The notes under the pieces were generated by a model. That model worked only from the letters and a program-made list of their open reading frames with translations, was not told where the DNA came from and made no database searches. DNA of 64,000 nt from Burkholderia sp. BCC0322 (lineage in GTDB: Bacteria; Pseudomonadota; Gammaproteobacteria; Burkholderiales; Burkholderiaceae), in the NCBI RefSeq assembly GCF_902833045.1, contig NZ_CADFDU010000015.1:62001-126000 (forward strand). The letters run 5' to 3'. Every line of letters begins with the position of its first letter. Position 1 is the stretch's first letter. This document shows positions 48,005 to 57,229 of the stretch, in pieces. A program made the position numbers and the translations under genes.

Positions 48005-48478
48005 ATGGATCTTCGTAAGCTGAAAACTCTGATCGACCTCGTTTCCGAATCCGGCATCTCCGAGCTGGAAGTGACGGAAGGCGAAGGCAAGGTGCGCATC
48101 GTCAAGAACGCGCCGCCGGTCTACGTGCAGCCGACGGCTGGGTATGCCCCGCAAGTCAGCGCGCCCGCGCCGTCGGCCGCGCTGCCGGTCGAAGGCGCAG
48201 CCGCGCCGGCCGCAGGCGGTGCAGCCGCTCCGGCTGTCCCGCAGGGCCACGTCGTGACGTCGCCGATGGTCGGCACGTTCTATCGCGCACCGTCGCCGGG
48301 CGCCGACCCGTTCGTCCAGGTGGGCGACACGGTCAAGGAAGGCCAGACGATCTGCATCATCGAAGCAATGAAGCTGCTCAACGAGATCGAGTCGGACAAA
48401 GCCGGCGTGATCAAGGAAATCCTCGTCGAGAACGGCCAGGCCGTCGAATACGGCCAGCCGCTTTTCGTGATCGGCTAA
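48005..48478 (+). CDS. accB: Biotin carboxyl carrier protein of acetyl-CoA carboxylase
   Basis: Carries biotin between the carboxylase and transferase half-reactions in fatty-acid synthesis. 157 aa from [17 protein letters not shown]; the ATG has AAGGGGAA seven bases upstream. An Ala/Pro-rich hinge spans about residues 50-80. The biotinyl domain ends with the biotinylated Lys in [15 protein letters not shown]. It lies 84 bases before accC, its usual operon partner. Confidence 0.97.
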   Translation: MDLRKLKTLIDLVSESGISELEVTEGEGKVRIVKNAPPVYVQPTAGYAPQVSAPAPSAALPVEGAAAPAAGGAAAPAVPQGHVVTSPMVGTFYRAPSPGADPFVQVGDTVKEGQTICIIEAMKLLNEIESDKAGVIKEILVENGQAVEYGQPLFVIG

Positions 48479-48562
48479 GTCCGCCGCGCGGCCTGCGGGT
48501 CGCGCGCCGCCGATGCCCGCCAGGCGCCGTTCGCGCGCCCCTCGAAGAGACGAATACTCGCT

Positions 48563-49930
48563 ATGTTTGAAAAAATCCTCATTGCCAACCGCGGTGAAAT
48601 CGCGCTGCGCATCCAGCGTGCGTGCCGCGAGCTCGGCGTCAAGACGGTGGTCGTCTACTCGGAAGCCGACAAGGAAGCCAAGTACGTGCGCCTCGCGGAC
48701 GAAGCCGTCTGTATCGGCCCGGCTCCGTCGAACCTGAGCTACCTGAACATGCCGGCCCTGATCAGCGCCGCGGAAGTCACCGATGCCGAGGCGATCCACC
48801 CCGGCTACGGCTTCCTGTCGGAGAACGCCGATTTCGCGGAACGCGTCGAGCAGTCGGGCTTCACGTTCATCGGCCCGCGCCCGGAAACGATCCGCATGAT
48901 GGGTGACAAGGTCACCGCGAAGCAGACGATGATCAAGACCGGCGTGCCGTGCGTGCCGGGCTCGGAAGGCGCGTTGCCGGACGATCCGAAGGAGATCGTC
49001 AAGATTGCGCGCGCGATCGGCTATCCGGTCATCATCAAGGCGGCGGGCGGCGGCGGCGGGCGCGGGATGCGCGTCGTGCACACCGAGGCCGCGCTCGTCA
49101 ACGCGGTCAACATGACCCGCGAGGAAGCCGGCCGTGCGTTCGGCAACCCGCAGGTGTACATGGAGAAGTTCCTCGAGAACCCGCGCCACATCGAAATCCA
49201 GGTGCTGTCCGACGCGTACAAGAACGCGATCTGGCTCGGCGAGCGCGATTGCTCGATGCAGCGCCGCCACCAGAAGGTGATCGAGGAAGCGCCGGCCCCC
49301 GGCATTCCGCGCCGCCTGATCGACCGCATCGGCGACCGCTGCGCGGACGCCTGCAAGAAGATGGGCTACCTCGGCGCAGGCACGTTCGAATTCCTGTACG
49401 AAAACGGCGAGTTCTACTTCATCGAGATGAACACGCGCGTACAGGTCGAGCACCCGGTATCGGAGCTGATCACGGGCGTCGACATCGTGCAGGAACAGAT
49501 CCGCATCGCGGCCGGCGAGAAGCTCGCGCTGCGCCAGCGCGACATCCAGTTCCGCGGACATGCGATCGAATGCCGGATCAACGCCGAAGATCCGTTCAAG
49601 TTCACGCCGTCGCCGGGCCGGATCACGTCGTGGCATACGCCGGGCGGTCCTGGCGTGCGCGTCGATTCGCACGCCTACAATGGCTATTTCGTGCCGCCGA
49701 ACTATGATTCGATGATCGGCAAGCTGATCACCTACGGCGCGACGCGCGAGCAGGCGATCAGCCGGATGCGCATCGCGCTGTCGGAAATGGTCGTCGAAGG
49801 CATCCAGACCAACATCCCGCTGCACCGCGAGCTGATGATCGATTCGAAGTTCGTCGAAGGCGGCACCAGCATCCACTACCTCGAAAACCGGCTCGCCCAG
49901 AAGCAGCAGGTCGCACCGGAAGAAGCGTAA
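48563..49930 (+). CDS. accC: Biotin carboxylase subunit of acetyl-CoA carboxylase
   Basis: ATP-dependent carboxylation of biotin on AccB. 455 aa. N-terminal [28 protein letters not shown]-grasp loop [49 protein letters not shown] and the C-terminal GFEG-like region [10 protein letters not shown]. All are complete. Only two bases separate it from prmA. Confidence 0.98.
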   Translation: MFEKILIANRGEIALRIQRACRELGVKTVVVYSEADKEAKYVRLADEAVCIGPAPSNLSYLNMPALISAAEVTDAEAIHPGYGFLSENADFAERVEQSGFTFIGPRPETIRMMGDKVTAKQTMIKTGVPCVPGSEGALPDDPKEIVKIARAIGYPVIIKAAGGGGGRGMRVVHTEAALVNAVNMTREEAGRAFGNPQVYMEKFLENPRHIEIQVLSDAYKNAIWLGERDCSMQRRHQKVIEEAPAPGIPRRLIDRIGDRCADACKKMGYLGAGTFEFLYENGEFYFIEMNTRVQVEHPVSELITGVDIVQEQIRIAAGEKLALRQRDIQFRGHAIECRINAEDPFKFTPSPGRITSWHTPGGPGVRVDSHAYNGYFVPPNYDSMIGKLITYGATREQAISRMRIALSEMVVEGIQTNIPLHRELMIDSKFVEGGTSIHYLENRLAQKQQVAPEEA

Positions 49931-49932
49931 GC

Positions 49933-50835
49933 ATGAGCTATCGCGAACTCGTCGTCGAACTGGCCCGCGAGCATGCGGAGGCGCTGTCCGACGCGCTGCT
50001 CGAACTCGGCGCGCTGTCGGTGTCCGTGGAAGACGCCGACGCCGACACGCCCGACGAACAGCCGCTCTTCGGCGAGCCGGGCCTCGTGCCCGATCGCACC
50101 GCGTGGCAGCACTCGCGCGTGGTCGCGCTGCTCGCGGCCGACCACGAGCCGGCCGTGCTGCTCGCGGCGGCCGCGAACGAGATCGGCATCGTCGAGACAC
50201 CGGCGTTCACCGTCCGCGAAGTCGAAGAACAGGACTGGGTGCGGCTCACGCAATCGCAGTTCGAGCCGATCCCGATCGGCGAGCGGATCTGGGTCGTGCC
50301 GTCGTGGCACGACGCACCCGATCCCGATGCGCTCGTTCTCGAACTCGATCCTGGCCTCGCATTCGGTACCGGCAGCCACCCGACCACGCGCCTGTGCATG
50401 GAATGGCTCGAGCAGTCGGTGAAGCCCGGCCAGTCGGTGCTCGACTACGGTTGCGGCTCGGGCATTCTCGCGATCCTCGCGAAGAAATGCGGGGCGAACC
50501 CCGTCATCGGCATCGACATCGATCCGCAGGCAGTCGAATCGGCGCGGCAGAACAGCGAGCGCAACCACGCGGATGTCACGTACGGGCTGCCCGATGCATG
50601 CCCGGACGGTGAATTCGACATCGTCGTCGCGAACATCCTGTCGAATCCGCTGAAGCTGATGGCGTCGATGCTCGCATCGAAGGTCAAGCCGGGCGGCCGC
50701 ATCGCACTGTCGGGCGTGCTCGCGCGCCAGGCGGATGAAGTTGCGGCCGTCTACGCACGCTACGTCGACATTTCGGTCTGGCGTGAGCACGAAGGTTGGG
50801 TATGCCTCGCCGGAACCCGACGCGAAAGCCATTAG
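49933..50835 (+). CDS. prmA: Ribosomal protein L11 methyltransferase
   Basis: Methylates lysines of ribosomal protein L11. 300 aa. The N-terminal substrate-recognition domain begins [24 protein letters not shown]. The SAM-binding core has [55 protein letters not shown] and the NPPY-like [11 protein letters not shown]. It starts immediately after the accC stop, so cotranscription with accB-accC is likely. Confidence 0.96.
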   Translation: MSYRELVVELAREHAEALSDALLELGALSVSVEDADADTPDEQPLFGEPGLVPDRTAWQHSRVVALLAADHEPAVLLAAAANEIGIVETPAFTVREVEEQDWVRLTQSQFEPIPIGERIWVVPSWHDAPDPDALVLELDPGLAFGTGSHPTTRLCMEWLEQSVKPGQSVLDYGCGSGILAILAKKCGANPVIGIDIDPQAVESARQNSERNHADVTYGLPDACPDGEFDIVVANILSNPLKLMASMLASKVKPGGRIALSGVLARQADEVAAVYARYVDISVWREHEGWVCLAGTRRESH

Positions 50836-50880
50836 AATAGCGCTGTCCTTCACTCTGGCCAGCAGGCCGCCCGGCTCGAC

Positions 50881-52230
50881 ATGCTTCTTGCGACGCGCTG
50901 CCCTCATTGCGAAACCGTCTTCCGGCTGCAGCAGGAACAGCTCTCGCTGCATCAAGGGCTCGTGCGCTGTGGGCATTGCCACGAAGTCTTCAACGCATCC
51001 GAGTCGCTCGTTCCCGAGCACGCGCAGCAGCCCGAGCCGGCCCTGACCGAACCGGCTGCCGCGCCGGATGACGGCGACGCGCATCATCCGGCCCCGCCTC
51101 GGCTGTTCACTGCCGAAGCGCCGGCCGCACTCCCTTCCGACACCGATTACAAGCCGGAAGGCTGGGACATGTGGGCGCCATGGCTCGATGCCGGCGTCGA
51201 CCCGTCGCTGCAGCACAGCGTGCAGACCCTGCGCACCGAACCGCTGATCCCGCTCGCACTTCCGTCCACCGAAGCCGGCGTCGTTCACCTGTCGGGTACG
51301 CCCGCACCGTTCGCGCCCTCCCCGGCCGAGCTGGACACCTCCACGGACGTCGTGCAACCCGCCGAATCGCTGCAGACGCAGCAAGACACCGGACCATCGG
51401 CCGCACCCGTCGAACGCGACCCGCGTGAGCCGCGCTTCGTCGCCCACCTTCCGTCGGACCCAGAGAGCGCTCGCGACGCCGCCGAACCCGTCGGCACCGC
51501 ACGCTTCGCCGTGCCGGACGACGAACGCGCGCCGCGCGAACCGCATTTTGCGTTCGCTCCCGCGCCAGCCGTCACCGAAGCCGAAGCCGGGGCCGGGGCC
51601 GAAGCCGAGCCTGATACCGGCACCACACGGCATGACGAGACGCGCTCCGCCGCGGCCAACGCACCGTCCGCACCGTTCCCCGCTGCGCTGACCGACGACG
51701 ATCGTCCGCACTTCGCCGTCACGCGCGAGACGCGCGCTCCGCAGCGACGCGGCATGCTCGGCGGCTTTTTCGGTGGCCTCGTCGCCGCCGTGCTCGCCGT
51801 GCTGCTCGTCGCGCAACTCGCATGGTGGCAGCGCGAAACGCTGATGATCTACGCGCCCGTCACACAGGGCTGGTTCCGGCAGGCCTGCGCGCCGCTTGGC
51901 TGCACGGTTGCGCCGCCGCGCGCGATCGACGGCCTGCGGCTCGACGCGACCGACCTGCGCCAGCTCGACGGCCCGCGCGAGCTCGAGCTGAAGGTGCCGC
52001 TGACGAACCGCTACCGTGTCGCACTCGCCTATCCGTCGCTCGAGCTGACGCTGCTCGACGACACCAACCGCGTGACCGTACGCCGCGTACTTGCGCCGCG
52101 CGACTACGTGCGCCCGGGCACGCCGATCGACGCCGGGCTGCCGCCTGGCACGACGCAGACGATGGTCGTCCGCGTCGAAACGAACGGCACGCCCGCCTCG
52201 AATTTCCGCGTCCAGATTTTCTATCCGTGA
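50881..52230 (+). CDS. Zinc-ribbon membrane protein (DUF3426/MJ0042 type)
   Basis: 449 aa. The N-terminal zinc ribbon [39 protein letters not shown] has two CxxC knuckles. A long Pro/Glu/Ala-rich, disordered middle (about residues 45-285) follows. One transmembrane helix is at about 295-315 ([22 protein letters not shown]), then an exported C-terminal domain (DUF3426) with conserved [17 protein letters not shown] and RVLAPRDY. The topology puts the zinc ribbon in the cytoplasm. Its function is not established. It is 45 bases downstream of prmA. Confidence 0.85.
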   Translation: MLLATRCPHCETVFRLQQEQLSLHQGLVRCGHCHEVFNASESLVPEHAQQPEPALTEPAAAPDDGDAHHPAPPRLFTAEAPAALPSDTDYKPEGWDMWAPWLDAGVDPSLQHSVQTLRTEPLIPLALPSTEAGVVHLSGTPAPFAPSPAELDTSTDVVQPAESLQTQQDTGPSAAPVERDPREPRFVAHLPSDPESARDAAEPVGTARFAVPDDERAPREPHFAFAPAPAVTEAEAGAGAEAEPDTGTTRHDETRSAAANAPSAPFPAALTDDDRPHFAVTRETRAPQRRGMLGGFFGGLVAAVLAVLLVAQLAWWQRETLMIYAPVTQGWFRQACAPLGCTVAPPRAIDGLRLDATDLRQLDGPRELELKVPLTNRYRVALAYPSLELTLLDDTNRVTVRRVLAPRDYVRPGTPIDAGLPPGTTQTMVVRVETNGTPASNFRVQIFYP

Positions 52231-52303
52231 CGCACCGCGGCGCGCGCCTGCGCGCCCGTCTCAACCCGCGCGCCGGAGCGGCGCGCTATTTCGGAGCACG
52301 AAC

Positions 52304-52807
52304 ATGAGCAAAGTTACGCTGGGTGGCAACCCGATCGATCTCGCCGGCACGTTCCCGGTCGTCGGCGCACAAGGCGCCGATTTCAAGCTGGTCGGCAAGG
52401 ATCTCGCCGACCTGTCGCTCGCCAGCTTCGCCGGCAAGCGCAAGGTGCTGAACATCGTCCCGAGCCTCGACACGCCGACCTGCGCGACGTCGACCCGCAA
52501 GTTCAACGAAGCCGCATCGTCGCTCGACAACACGGTTGTCATCGTCGTGTCCGCCGACCTGCCGTTCGCTGCTACGCGCTTCTGCACGACCGAAGGCCTC
52601 GAGAATGTCGTGACGGCTTCGACGTTCCGCACCGGCCGCGCGTTCGCGAACGCGTACGGCGTCGACGTGACAAGCGGCCCGCTGAACGGCCTGACCGCAC
52701 GTGCAGTCGTCGTGCTCGACGCGCAGGACAAGGTGATCCACGCGGAACTCGTCGGCGAAATCAAGGACGAGCCGAACTACGATGCAGCGCTCGCCGCACT
52801 GAAGTAA
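52304..52807 (+). CDS. tpx: Thiol peroxidase, atypical 2-Cys peroxiredoxin
   Basis: Reduces hydrogen peroxide and alkyl hydroperoxides using thioredoxin. 167 aa from [20 protein letters not shown]. The peroxidatic Cys lies in [16 protein letters not shown] and the resolving Cys in [18 protein letters not shown], the Tpx spacing. The start at 52304 gives the family N-terminus. It is 73 bases after the zinc-ribbon gene and 85 before the kinase gene, on the same strand. Confidence 0.96.
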   Translation: MSKVTLGGNPIDLAGTFPVVGAQGADFKLVGKDLADLSLASFAGKRKVLNIVPSLDTPTCATSTRKFNEAASSLDNTVVIVVSADLPFAATRFCTTEGLENVVTASTFRTGRAFANAYGVDVTSGPLNGLTARAVVVLDAQDKVIHAELVGEIKDEPNYDAALAALK

Positions 52808-52892
52808 GCTTTCTTTCGCTTTCCCCTGCCGCGCCGCGCCTTTCGCGCGGCGTTGTCGCGCAGGGTCCCTCATTTCTACAGGAACGCACACC

Positions 52893-53831
52893 TTGGCTAC
52901 GTTGATTTGCGGCTCGATCGCCTACGATTCCATCATGACCTTCGAAGGGCGGTTTCGCGAGCACATCCTGCCCGACCAGGTGCACCTCATCAACCTGAGC
53001 TTCCTCGTGCCGACGATGCGTCGCGAATTCGGCGGCTGCGCGGGCAACATCGCGTACGCACTGCACCTGCTCGGCGGCGATGCGCGCATGATGGGGACGA
53101 TGGGCGCGCTCGACGCGCAGCCGTATCTCGACCGGCTCGACCAGCTCGGCCTGCGCCGCGACCACGTTCGCGTGCTGCCCGACACGTATACCGCGCAGGC
53201 GATGATCACGACCGATCTCGACAACAATCAGATCGCGGCGTTCCACCCGGGTGCGATGATGCAGTCGCACCTGAACCACGCGGGCGACGCGCCGGACATC
53301 AAGCTCGCGATCGTCGGCCCCGACGGCTTCGAAGGGATGGTGCAGCACGTCGAGGAACTCGCCAAGGCCGGTGTGCCGTTCGTGTTCGATCCGGGCCAGG
53401 GCCTGCCGCTGTTCGATGGTGCGACGCTGCGACGCAGCATTGAACTTGCGACCTATGTGGCGGTCAACGACTACGAGGCCAAGCTGGTGAGCGACAAGAC
53501 GGGATGGTCCGAAGATGAAATCGCCAGCCGGGTCGACGCGCTCGTCATTACGCGTGGCGAGCACGGCGCGACCATCCGCCACAAGCAGGGCACGGAGCAG
53601 ATTCCTGTCGTACGGGCGGAGCGCATCTCCGATCCGACCGGCTGCGGCGATGCCTTCCGGGGTGGCCTGCTGTACGGCATCGAGCATGGCCTCGACTGGG
53701 CAACCACGGGCCGCCTCGCGAGCCTGATGGGCTCGATCAAGATCGCCCACCAGGGGCCCCAGACTTACGTACTGACGCGCGCCGAGATCGACGCGCGCTT
53801 CGAGACTGCATTCGGTTACAGTCTCAAATGA
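52893..53831 (+). CDS. PfkB-family carbohydrate/nucleoside kinase
   Basis: 312 aa, starting at a TTG (MATLICGSIAYDSIMTFEG) with AGGAA about nine bases upstream; no ATG fits. PfkB signatures are FGGCAGNIAYALHLLGGDA near residue 45 and the C-terminal DPTGCGDAFRGGLLYGIEHG with the catalytic Asp. Sequence style resembles adenosine/ribokinase members. The substrate is not certain: adenosine, inosine or a sugar is possible. The glycine-zipper gene follows 19 bases later. Confidence 0.88.
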   Translation: MATLICGSIAYDSIMTFEGRFREHILPDQVHLINLSFLVPTMRREFGGCAGNIAYALHLLGGDARMMGTMGALDAQPYLDRLDQLGLRRDHVRVLPDTYTAQAMITTDLDNNQIAAFHPGAMMQSHLNHAGDAPDIKLAIVGPDGFEGMVQHVEELAKAGVPFVFDPGQGLPLFDGATLRRSIELATYVAVNDYEAKLVSDKTGWSEDEIASRVDALVITRGEHGATIRHKQGTEQIPVVRAERISDPTGCGDAFRGGLLYGIEHGLDWATTGRLASLMGSIKIAHQGPQTYVLTRAEIDARFETAFGYSLK

Positions 53832-53850
53832 ATTTTGTGGGAGAGCAAAG

Positions 53851-54324
53851 ATGTTGACGAAAAAGACCCTCACGCTCGCTGCCATGCTGACGGCCTCGCT
53901 GACGCTCGCCGGTTGCTTCACCGCACCCGGTTCGGCGGATGTCTATAGCGTTGGCCAGGCGCAGCGGGAACAAACGGTTCGCATGGGGACGGTCGAAAGC
54001 GTCCGCGCCGTGCGCATCCAGTCCGACGGCGGCGGCAGCGCGATCGGCACGCTCGGCGGCGGCGCACTCGGCGCAGTGGCAGGCAGCGCGATCGGCGGCG
54101 GCAAGGGGTCGATCCTGACCGCGATCGCCGGCGGTCTCGTCGGTGCGGTCGCGGGCAACGCGGTCGGCGAAAACCTCAGCACGGCGAACGGTGTCGAAAT
54201 CACCGTGCGCCTCGACAACGGCGATCTGCGCTCGATCACGCAGGCAGCAAGCGGCGAAGCGTTCCGCGCCGGCGAGCGCGTGCGACTGCTGTCGAGCGGC
54301 GGCATCACGCGCGTCACGCACTAA
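53851..54324 (+). CDS. Glycine-zipper outer-membrane lipoprotein (SlyB/PcpB-like)
   Basis: 157 aa. Lipoprotein signal MLTKKTLTLAAMLTASLTLAGC with the modified Cys at residue 22. The central region is a glycine-zipper repeat (GTLGGGALGAVAGSAIGGGKGSILTAI, then AGGLVGAVAGNAVGE), predicted to pack as two membrane-associated helices. A short beta-rich C-terminus follows. The family is the 17-kDa surface antigen group, linked to envelope integrity. A strong terminator follows. Confidence 0.9.
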   Translation: MLTKKTLTLAAMLTASLTLAGCFTAPGSADVYSVGQAQREQTVRMGTVESVRAVRIQSDGGGSAIGTLGGGALGAVAGSAIGGGKGSILTAIAGGLVGAVAGNAVGENLSTANGVEITVRLDNGDLRSITQAASGEAFRAGERVRLLSSGGITRVTH

Positions 54325-54360
54325 CAGGTACCTCAGCACGCGGCGCAAGCCGCGGTCGAA

Positions 54361-54392
54361 CGCATGTGCGAAGCCGCACATGCGTTTTTTTT
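54361..54392 (+). terminator. Terminator after the glycine-zipper lipoprotein gene
   Basis: Stem CGCATGTGC (54361-54369) and GCACATGCG (54376-54384) with a six-base loop, followed by eight T. It lies 37 bases past the stop codon and ends the plus-strand transcript. Confidence 0.95.
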
Positions 54393-54456
54393 CGTCCGTA
54401 CTCGCCGGTGCCGGCATACGGGCTCCCGACGTCCCGCACATCCGCAGGGACGGACG

Positions 54457-54490
54457 AAAAAAATCCCGCCACCTGAACCAGATGGCGGGA
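54457..54490 (-). terminator. Terminator of the histone H1-like gene (minus strand)
   Basis: Stem TCCCGCCA (54464-54471) with TGGCGGGA (54483-54490), followed on the minus strand by seven T (54457-54463). It lies about 70 bases after the H1-like stop, back to back with the plus-strand terminator at 54361-54392. Confidence 0.9.
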
Positions 54491-54558
54491 CTGATTGAGT
54501 AGCGCTACTCAACCCACGGACACCCCGTGAGTGTCCGGGTGGTACGGGTCAGCCTCGA

Positions 54559-55215
54559 TTACGGACGGCTGCCGGTCGGGAACGGCCATGCCGCTGCCGG
54601 GTTGAGCGCGGTCTTCACGCCCGATGCCGGCGCAACCGAAGTGGTCGACGCGGTCGTTGCCGGCGCAGCCTTCTTCACGACGGCCTTCTTCGGAGCCGCA
54701 GCCTTCTTGGCCGGAGCGGCAGCCTGCTTCGCGGGCGCAGCAGCCTTCTTCGCGGGAGCAGCAGCCTTCTTCGCGGCAGCCTTCTTGGCAGGCGCAGCCT
54801 TCTTCGCAGCAGCCTTCTTCGCCGGCGCGGCCTTCTTCGCAGCAGCCTTCTTCGCCGGTGCGGCCTTCTTCGCAGCAACCTTCTTCACTGCGACCTTCTT
54901 GGCTGCAACCTTCTTCGCTGCGGCCTTCTTGGCCGGTGCGGCCTTCTTCGCAGCAACCTTCTTCACTGCGACTTTCTTGGCTGCAACCTTCTTCGTTGCG
55001 ACCTTCTTCGTTGCGACCTTCTTCGCTGCAACCTTCTTCGCTGCGGCCTTCTTGGCCGGTGCTGCCTTCTTCGCGGCAACCTTCTTCACCGCGACCTTCT
55101 TCGCAGCAACCTTCTTCACTGCAGCAGCCTTCTTCGCCGGCGCAGCAGCCTTCTTCGCAACGGTCTTCTTTGCAGCAACCTTCTTAGCAGCCGGTTTCTT
55201 CTTGGCGGTAGCCAT
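54559..55215 (-). CDS. Histone H1-like Lys/Ala repeat protein
   Basis: 218 aa, very basic. Nearly the whole chain is tandem KKAA/KKVA/APAKK units, from [20 protein letters not shown] to about residue 190, followed by a Thr/Ala/Pro tail. It looks like the C-terminal tail of eukaryotic H1 and like the bacterial HctB/AlgP-type DNA-binding proteins. The reading frame is embedded in imperfect DNA repeats, so copy number likely varies between strains. It probably binds DNA non-specifically and may affect nucleoid structure. AAGGAG lies seven bases before the ATG. Confidence 0.9.
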   Translation of the reverse strand: MATAKKKPAAKKVAAKKTVAKKAAAPAKKAAAVKKVAAKKVAVKKVAAKKAAPAKKAAAKKVAAKKVATKKVATKKVAAKKVAVKKVAAKKAAPAKKAAAKKVAAKKVAVKKVAAKKAAPAKKAAAKKAAPAKKAAAKKAAPAKKAAAKKAAAPAKKAAAPAKQAAAPAKKAAAPKKAVVKKAAPATTASTTSVAPASGVKTALNPAAAWPFPTGSRP

Positions 55216-55652
55216 GTTGTTCTCCTTCAGGTTCAGATGAGAGTCAGTTCAAACTACACCCTTCGTCAAAACCCGCTTCCCGCGGACGCTGTTCAGGACG
55301 TGCGCTTCGAAGCGGGCTATTCATCGGCGTACGCGGATACCACGCGCTTACGCTAATGAATACGGTATGGCGCGCGTGACCACCCGGCCTCGCGCGCCAA
55401 ATCAAGTCGGTAGCCGGCGCACCTCGCGCCGCTACCCCTAATCGCTTGATCAAGCGGACCGCCACACAGCCGTCCGCTTTTTCCGGAGGGAAGTTTGCCC
55501 ATCCCACTGAAGGGTTCGCAAAGTGCCTGTCGTGTCGTCGTGCCGTTAAGGCACCGGGCATGCTTTGCATCAGGCGTTCTTGCTCCTAAACCTTGGGCCG
55601 GGGCCAAGAGGCCGCCGGCTGCTCCATCATGTGACGGGTTCGCTGCTGCGGG
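55216..55652. other. Gene-free region with a plus-strand terminator and palindromes
   Basis: 437 bases between the H1-like gene start and the nrdB stop. Near 55260 the minus strand has TTGACG in a likely promoter for the H1-like gene. Further features are a GAAGCGGG/CCCGCTTC repeat near 55269-55317, a perfect 14-bp palindrome CGCTTGATCAAGCG at 55443-55456, and a small hairpin GTGCC/GGCAC near 55538-55552. Overlapping open frames on the minus strand (for example 55244-55570) have no ribosome-binding site and no recognisable protein character. This may be a structured transcribed region. I cannot assign a family. Confidence 0.4.
55452..55482 (+). terminator. Orphan terminator-like hairpin, plus strand
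   Basis: Stem AAGCGGAC (55452-55459) with GTCCGCTT (55472-55479), twelve-base loop, followed by TTT on the plus strand. No plus-strand gene precedes it within this spacer. It therefore suggests a plus-strand RNA reading toward nrdB, antisense to the H1-like promoter region. Confidence 0.5.
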
Positions 55653-56864
55653 TTATTCCCAGGACAGCGCGCCGCCCGTCTGATACTCGATCACACGCGT
55701 CTCGAAGAAGTTGCGTTCCTTCTTCAGGTCGATCATCTCGCTCATCCACGGGAACGGGTTTTCCTCGTTCGGGTACAGCGGGTCGAGGCCGATCTGCTGG
55801 CAACGACGGTTGCTGATGAAGCGCAGATAGCTCTTGAACATCGACGCGTTCAAACCCAGCACGCCGCGCGGCATCGTGTCCTCGGCGTAGCGGTATTCGA
55901 GTTCGACAGCCTGCTTGAACAGCTCGCGAATCTCGGCGCGGAATTCCGCGGTCCAGAGATGCGGGTTCTCGAGCTTGATCTGGTTGATCAGGTCGATGCC
56001 GAAGTTGCAGTGCATCGACTCGTCGCGCAGGATGTACTGATATTGCTCTGCAGCACCCGTCATCTTGTTCTGGCGGCCGAGCGCGAGGATCTGCGTGAAC
56101 CCGACATAGAAGAACAGGCCTTCCATGATGCAGGCGAACACGATCAGCGACTTCAGCAGCTTCTGATCCGCTTCGAGCGTGCCGGTCTTGAAGGCCGGGT
56201 CCGTCAGCGTGTGGATGAACGGGATCAGGAATTCGTCCTTCGCGCGGATCGACGCGACCTCGTGGTACGCGTTGAAGATCTCGCCTTCGTCGAGACCGAG
56301 CGATTCGACAATGTATTGGTACGCGTGCGTGTGGATCGCCTCTTCGAACGCCTGGCGCAGCAGGAACTGCCGGCACTCGGGCGCCGTGATGTGGCGGTAC
56401 GTGCCGAGCACGATGTTGTTCGCCGCGAGCGAATCGGCCGTCACGAAGAAGCCGAGGTTGCGCTTCACGATGCGGCGCTCGTCCTCGGTCAGACCATTCG
56501 GGTCCTTCCACAGAGCGATGTCGCGGGACATGTTGATTTCCTGCGGCATCCAGTGGTTCGCGCAACCGGCCAGATACTTTTCCCACGCCCACTTGTACTT
56601 GAACGGCACCAGCTGATTGACGTCAGTCTGGCCGTTGATGATGCGCTTGTCGGCGACATTGACCCGCGCTTCCGAACCGCTGGCGGGAGCAGCCGATGCT
56701 TGCGGCGGCACCGCAAGATCGCCTTCGAAAATGTCGCGGACCTGATGGGCGGCAGGCGTTGCAGCCTGCAGTCCGACAGCCGTTCCTGCGGAGGTGCGCA
56801 TCGCGTTTTGCTGCGCTCCGCTCGCGGGAGTTACGGCAGTCTTCTCTTCATCCCAGTTGAGCAT
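55653..56864 (-). CDS. nrdB: Class Ia ribonucleotide reductase, beta subunit
   Basis: Carries the di-iron/tyrosyl-radical cofactor for deoxyribonucleotide synthesis. 403 aa, with an N-terminal extension of about 60 residues that is Ala/Ser-rich and poorly conserved. Iron ligands and the radical Tyr are present: Asp in [10 protein letters not shown], Glu-His-Tyr in [13 protein letters not shown] (matching E. coli Glu115, His118, Tyr122), and Glu/His in [10 protein letters not shown]. The Tyr is kept, so this is not the Phe-type class Ic enzyme. GGTGAG lies just before the ATG. nrdA is upstream, separated by a 365-base spacer. Confidence 0.96.
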   Translation of the reverse strand: MLNWDEEKTAVTPASGAQQNAMRTSAGTAVGLQAATPAAHQVRDIFEGDLAVPPQASAAPASGSEARVNVADKRIINGQTDVNQLVPFKYKWAWEKYLAGCANHWMPQEINMSRDIALWKDPNGLTEDERRIVKRNLGFFVTADSLAANNIVLGTYRHITAPECRQFLLRQAFEEAIHTHAYQYIVESLGLDEGEIFNAYHEVASIRAKDEFLIPFIHTLTDPAFKTGTLEADQKLLKSLIVFACIMEGLFFYVGFTQILALGRQNKMTGAAEQYQYILRDESMHCNFGIDLINQIKLENPHLWTAEFRAEIRELFKQAVELEYRYAEDTMPRGVLGLNASMFKSYLRFISNRRCQQIGLDPLYPNEENPFPWMSEMIDLKKERNFFETRVIEYQTGGALSWE

Positions 56865-57229
56865 AAATTCTCACCATCAATTTAGAACGGTTTGTACCAT
56901 CTTTTCCTGAGCGATAAAAGGGTTCGCTCACGAAAAATCCTTTTTTCGATTCGCGTTGCGACCTCGATACAACACTTTGAGCAACGCATCGTCGTTCATG
57001 CAGCGCGCGACGTGTGTCGCGCGTGTATCGCGAGGTGCGCTCGACGCATCGAACGCTGATCGAAACGCGACGTCGTCGGGGATGTTTCGATCGCTTGTCA
57101 CTGCCTGCAACGCAGGTGCCGCGTTACAGATTCCTTATCATTTTTTTAGTTGAGAGCGGCGCACACTTCAACCTCGATCGGTCGTCGTGTGCGCCGCGCT
57201 GACCTTCTTCTCAGGTCAGGCGCACTGCG
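56865..57229 (-). promoter_or_regulatory. nrdA-nrdB spacer with inverted repeats
   Basis: 365 bases, minus-strand orientation. Near the nrdA end is a short hairpin, CTGACCT (57199-57205)/AGGTCAG (57213-57219), then an 11-bp perfect inverted repeat, GCGGCGCACAC (57156-57166)/GTGTGCGCCGC (57187-57197). On the minus strand it is followed by TCTCAACT and a run of A, not T, so it is not a classic terminator. Just upstream of nrdB is an A/T-rich AAAAAGG/CCTTTTT pairing near 56900-56950. A 60-codon frame at 56928-57110 has no ribosome-binding site and I do not call it. The spacer may act as a processing or attenuation site. Confidence 0.35.

Noticed and set aside
54559-55215. Short tandem repeats resembling a CRISPR array
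   Set aside because: The repeats are coding (Lys/Ala units in one open frame), without unique spacers of constant size.
55244-55607. Two overlapping minus-strand frames of 84-108 codons as small genes
   Set aside because: No Shine-Dalgarno sequence, no protein-like hydropathy, and they cross palindromes and a terminator. Kept only as part of an unexplained non-coding region.
55600-56864. Class Ic (radical-lacking) NrdB
   Set aside because: The radical Tyr is present in the Glu-x-x-His-x-x-x-Tyr segment.
56928-57110. 60-codon frame between nrdA and nrdB
   Set aside because: No ribosome-binding site and no recognisable protein; composition fits chance.
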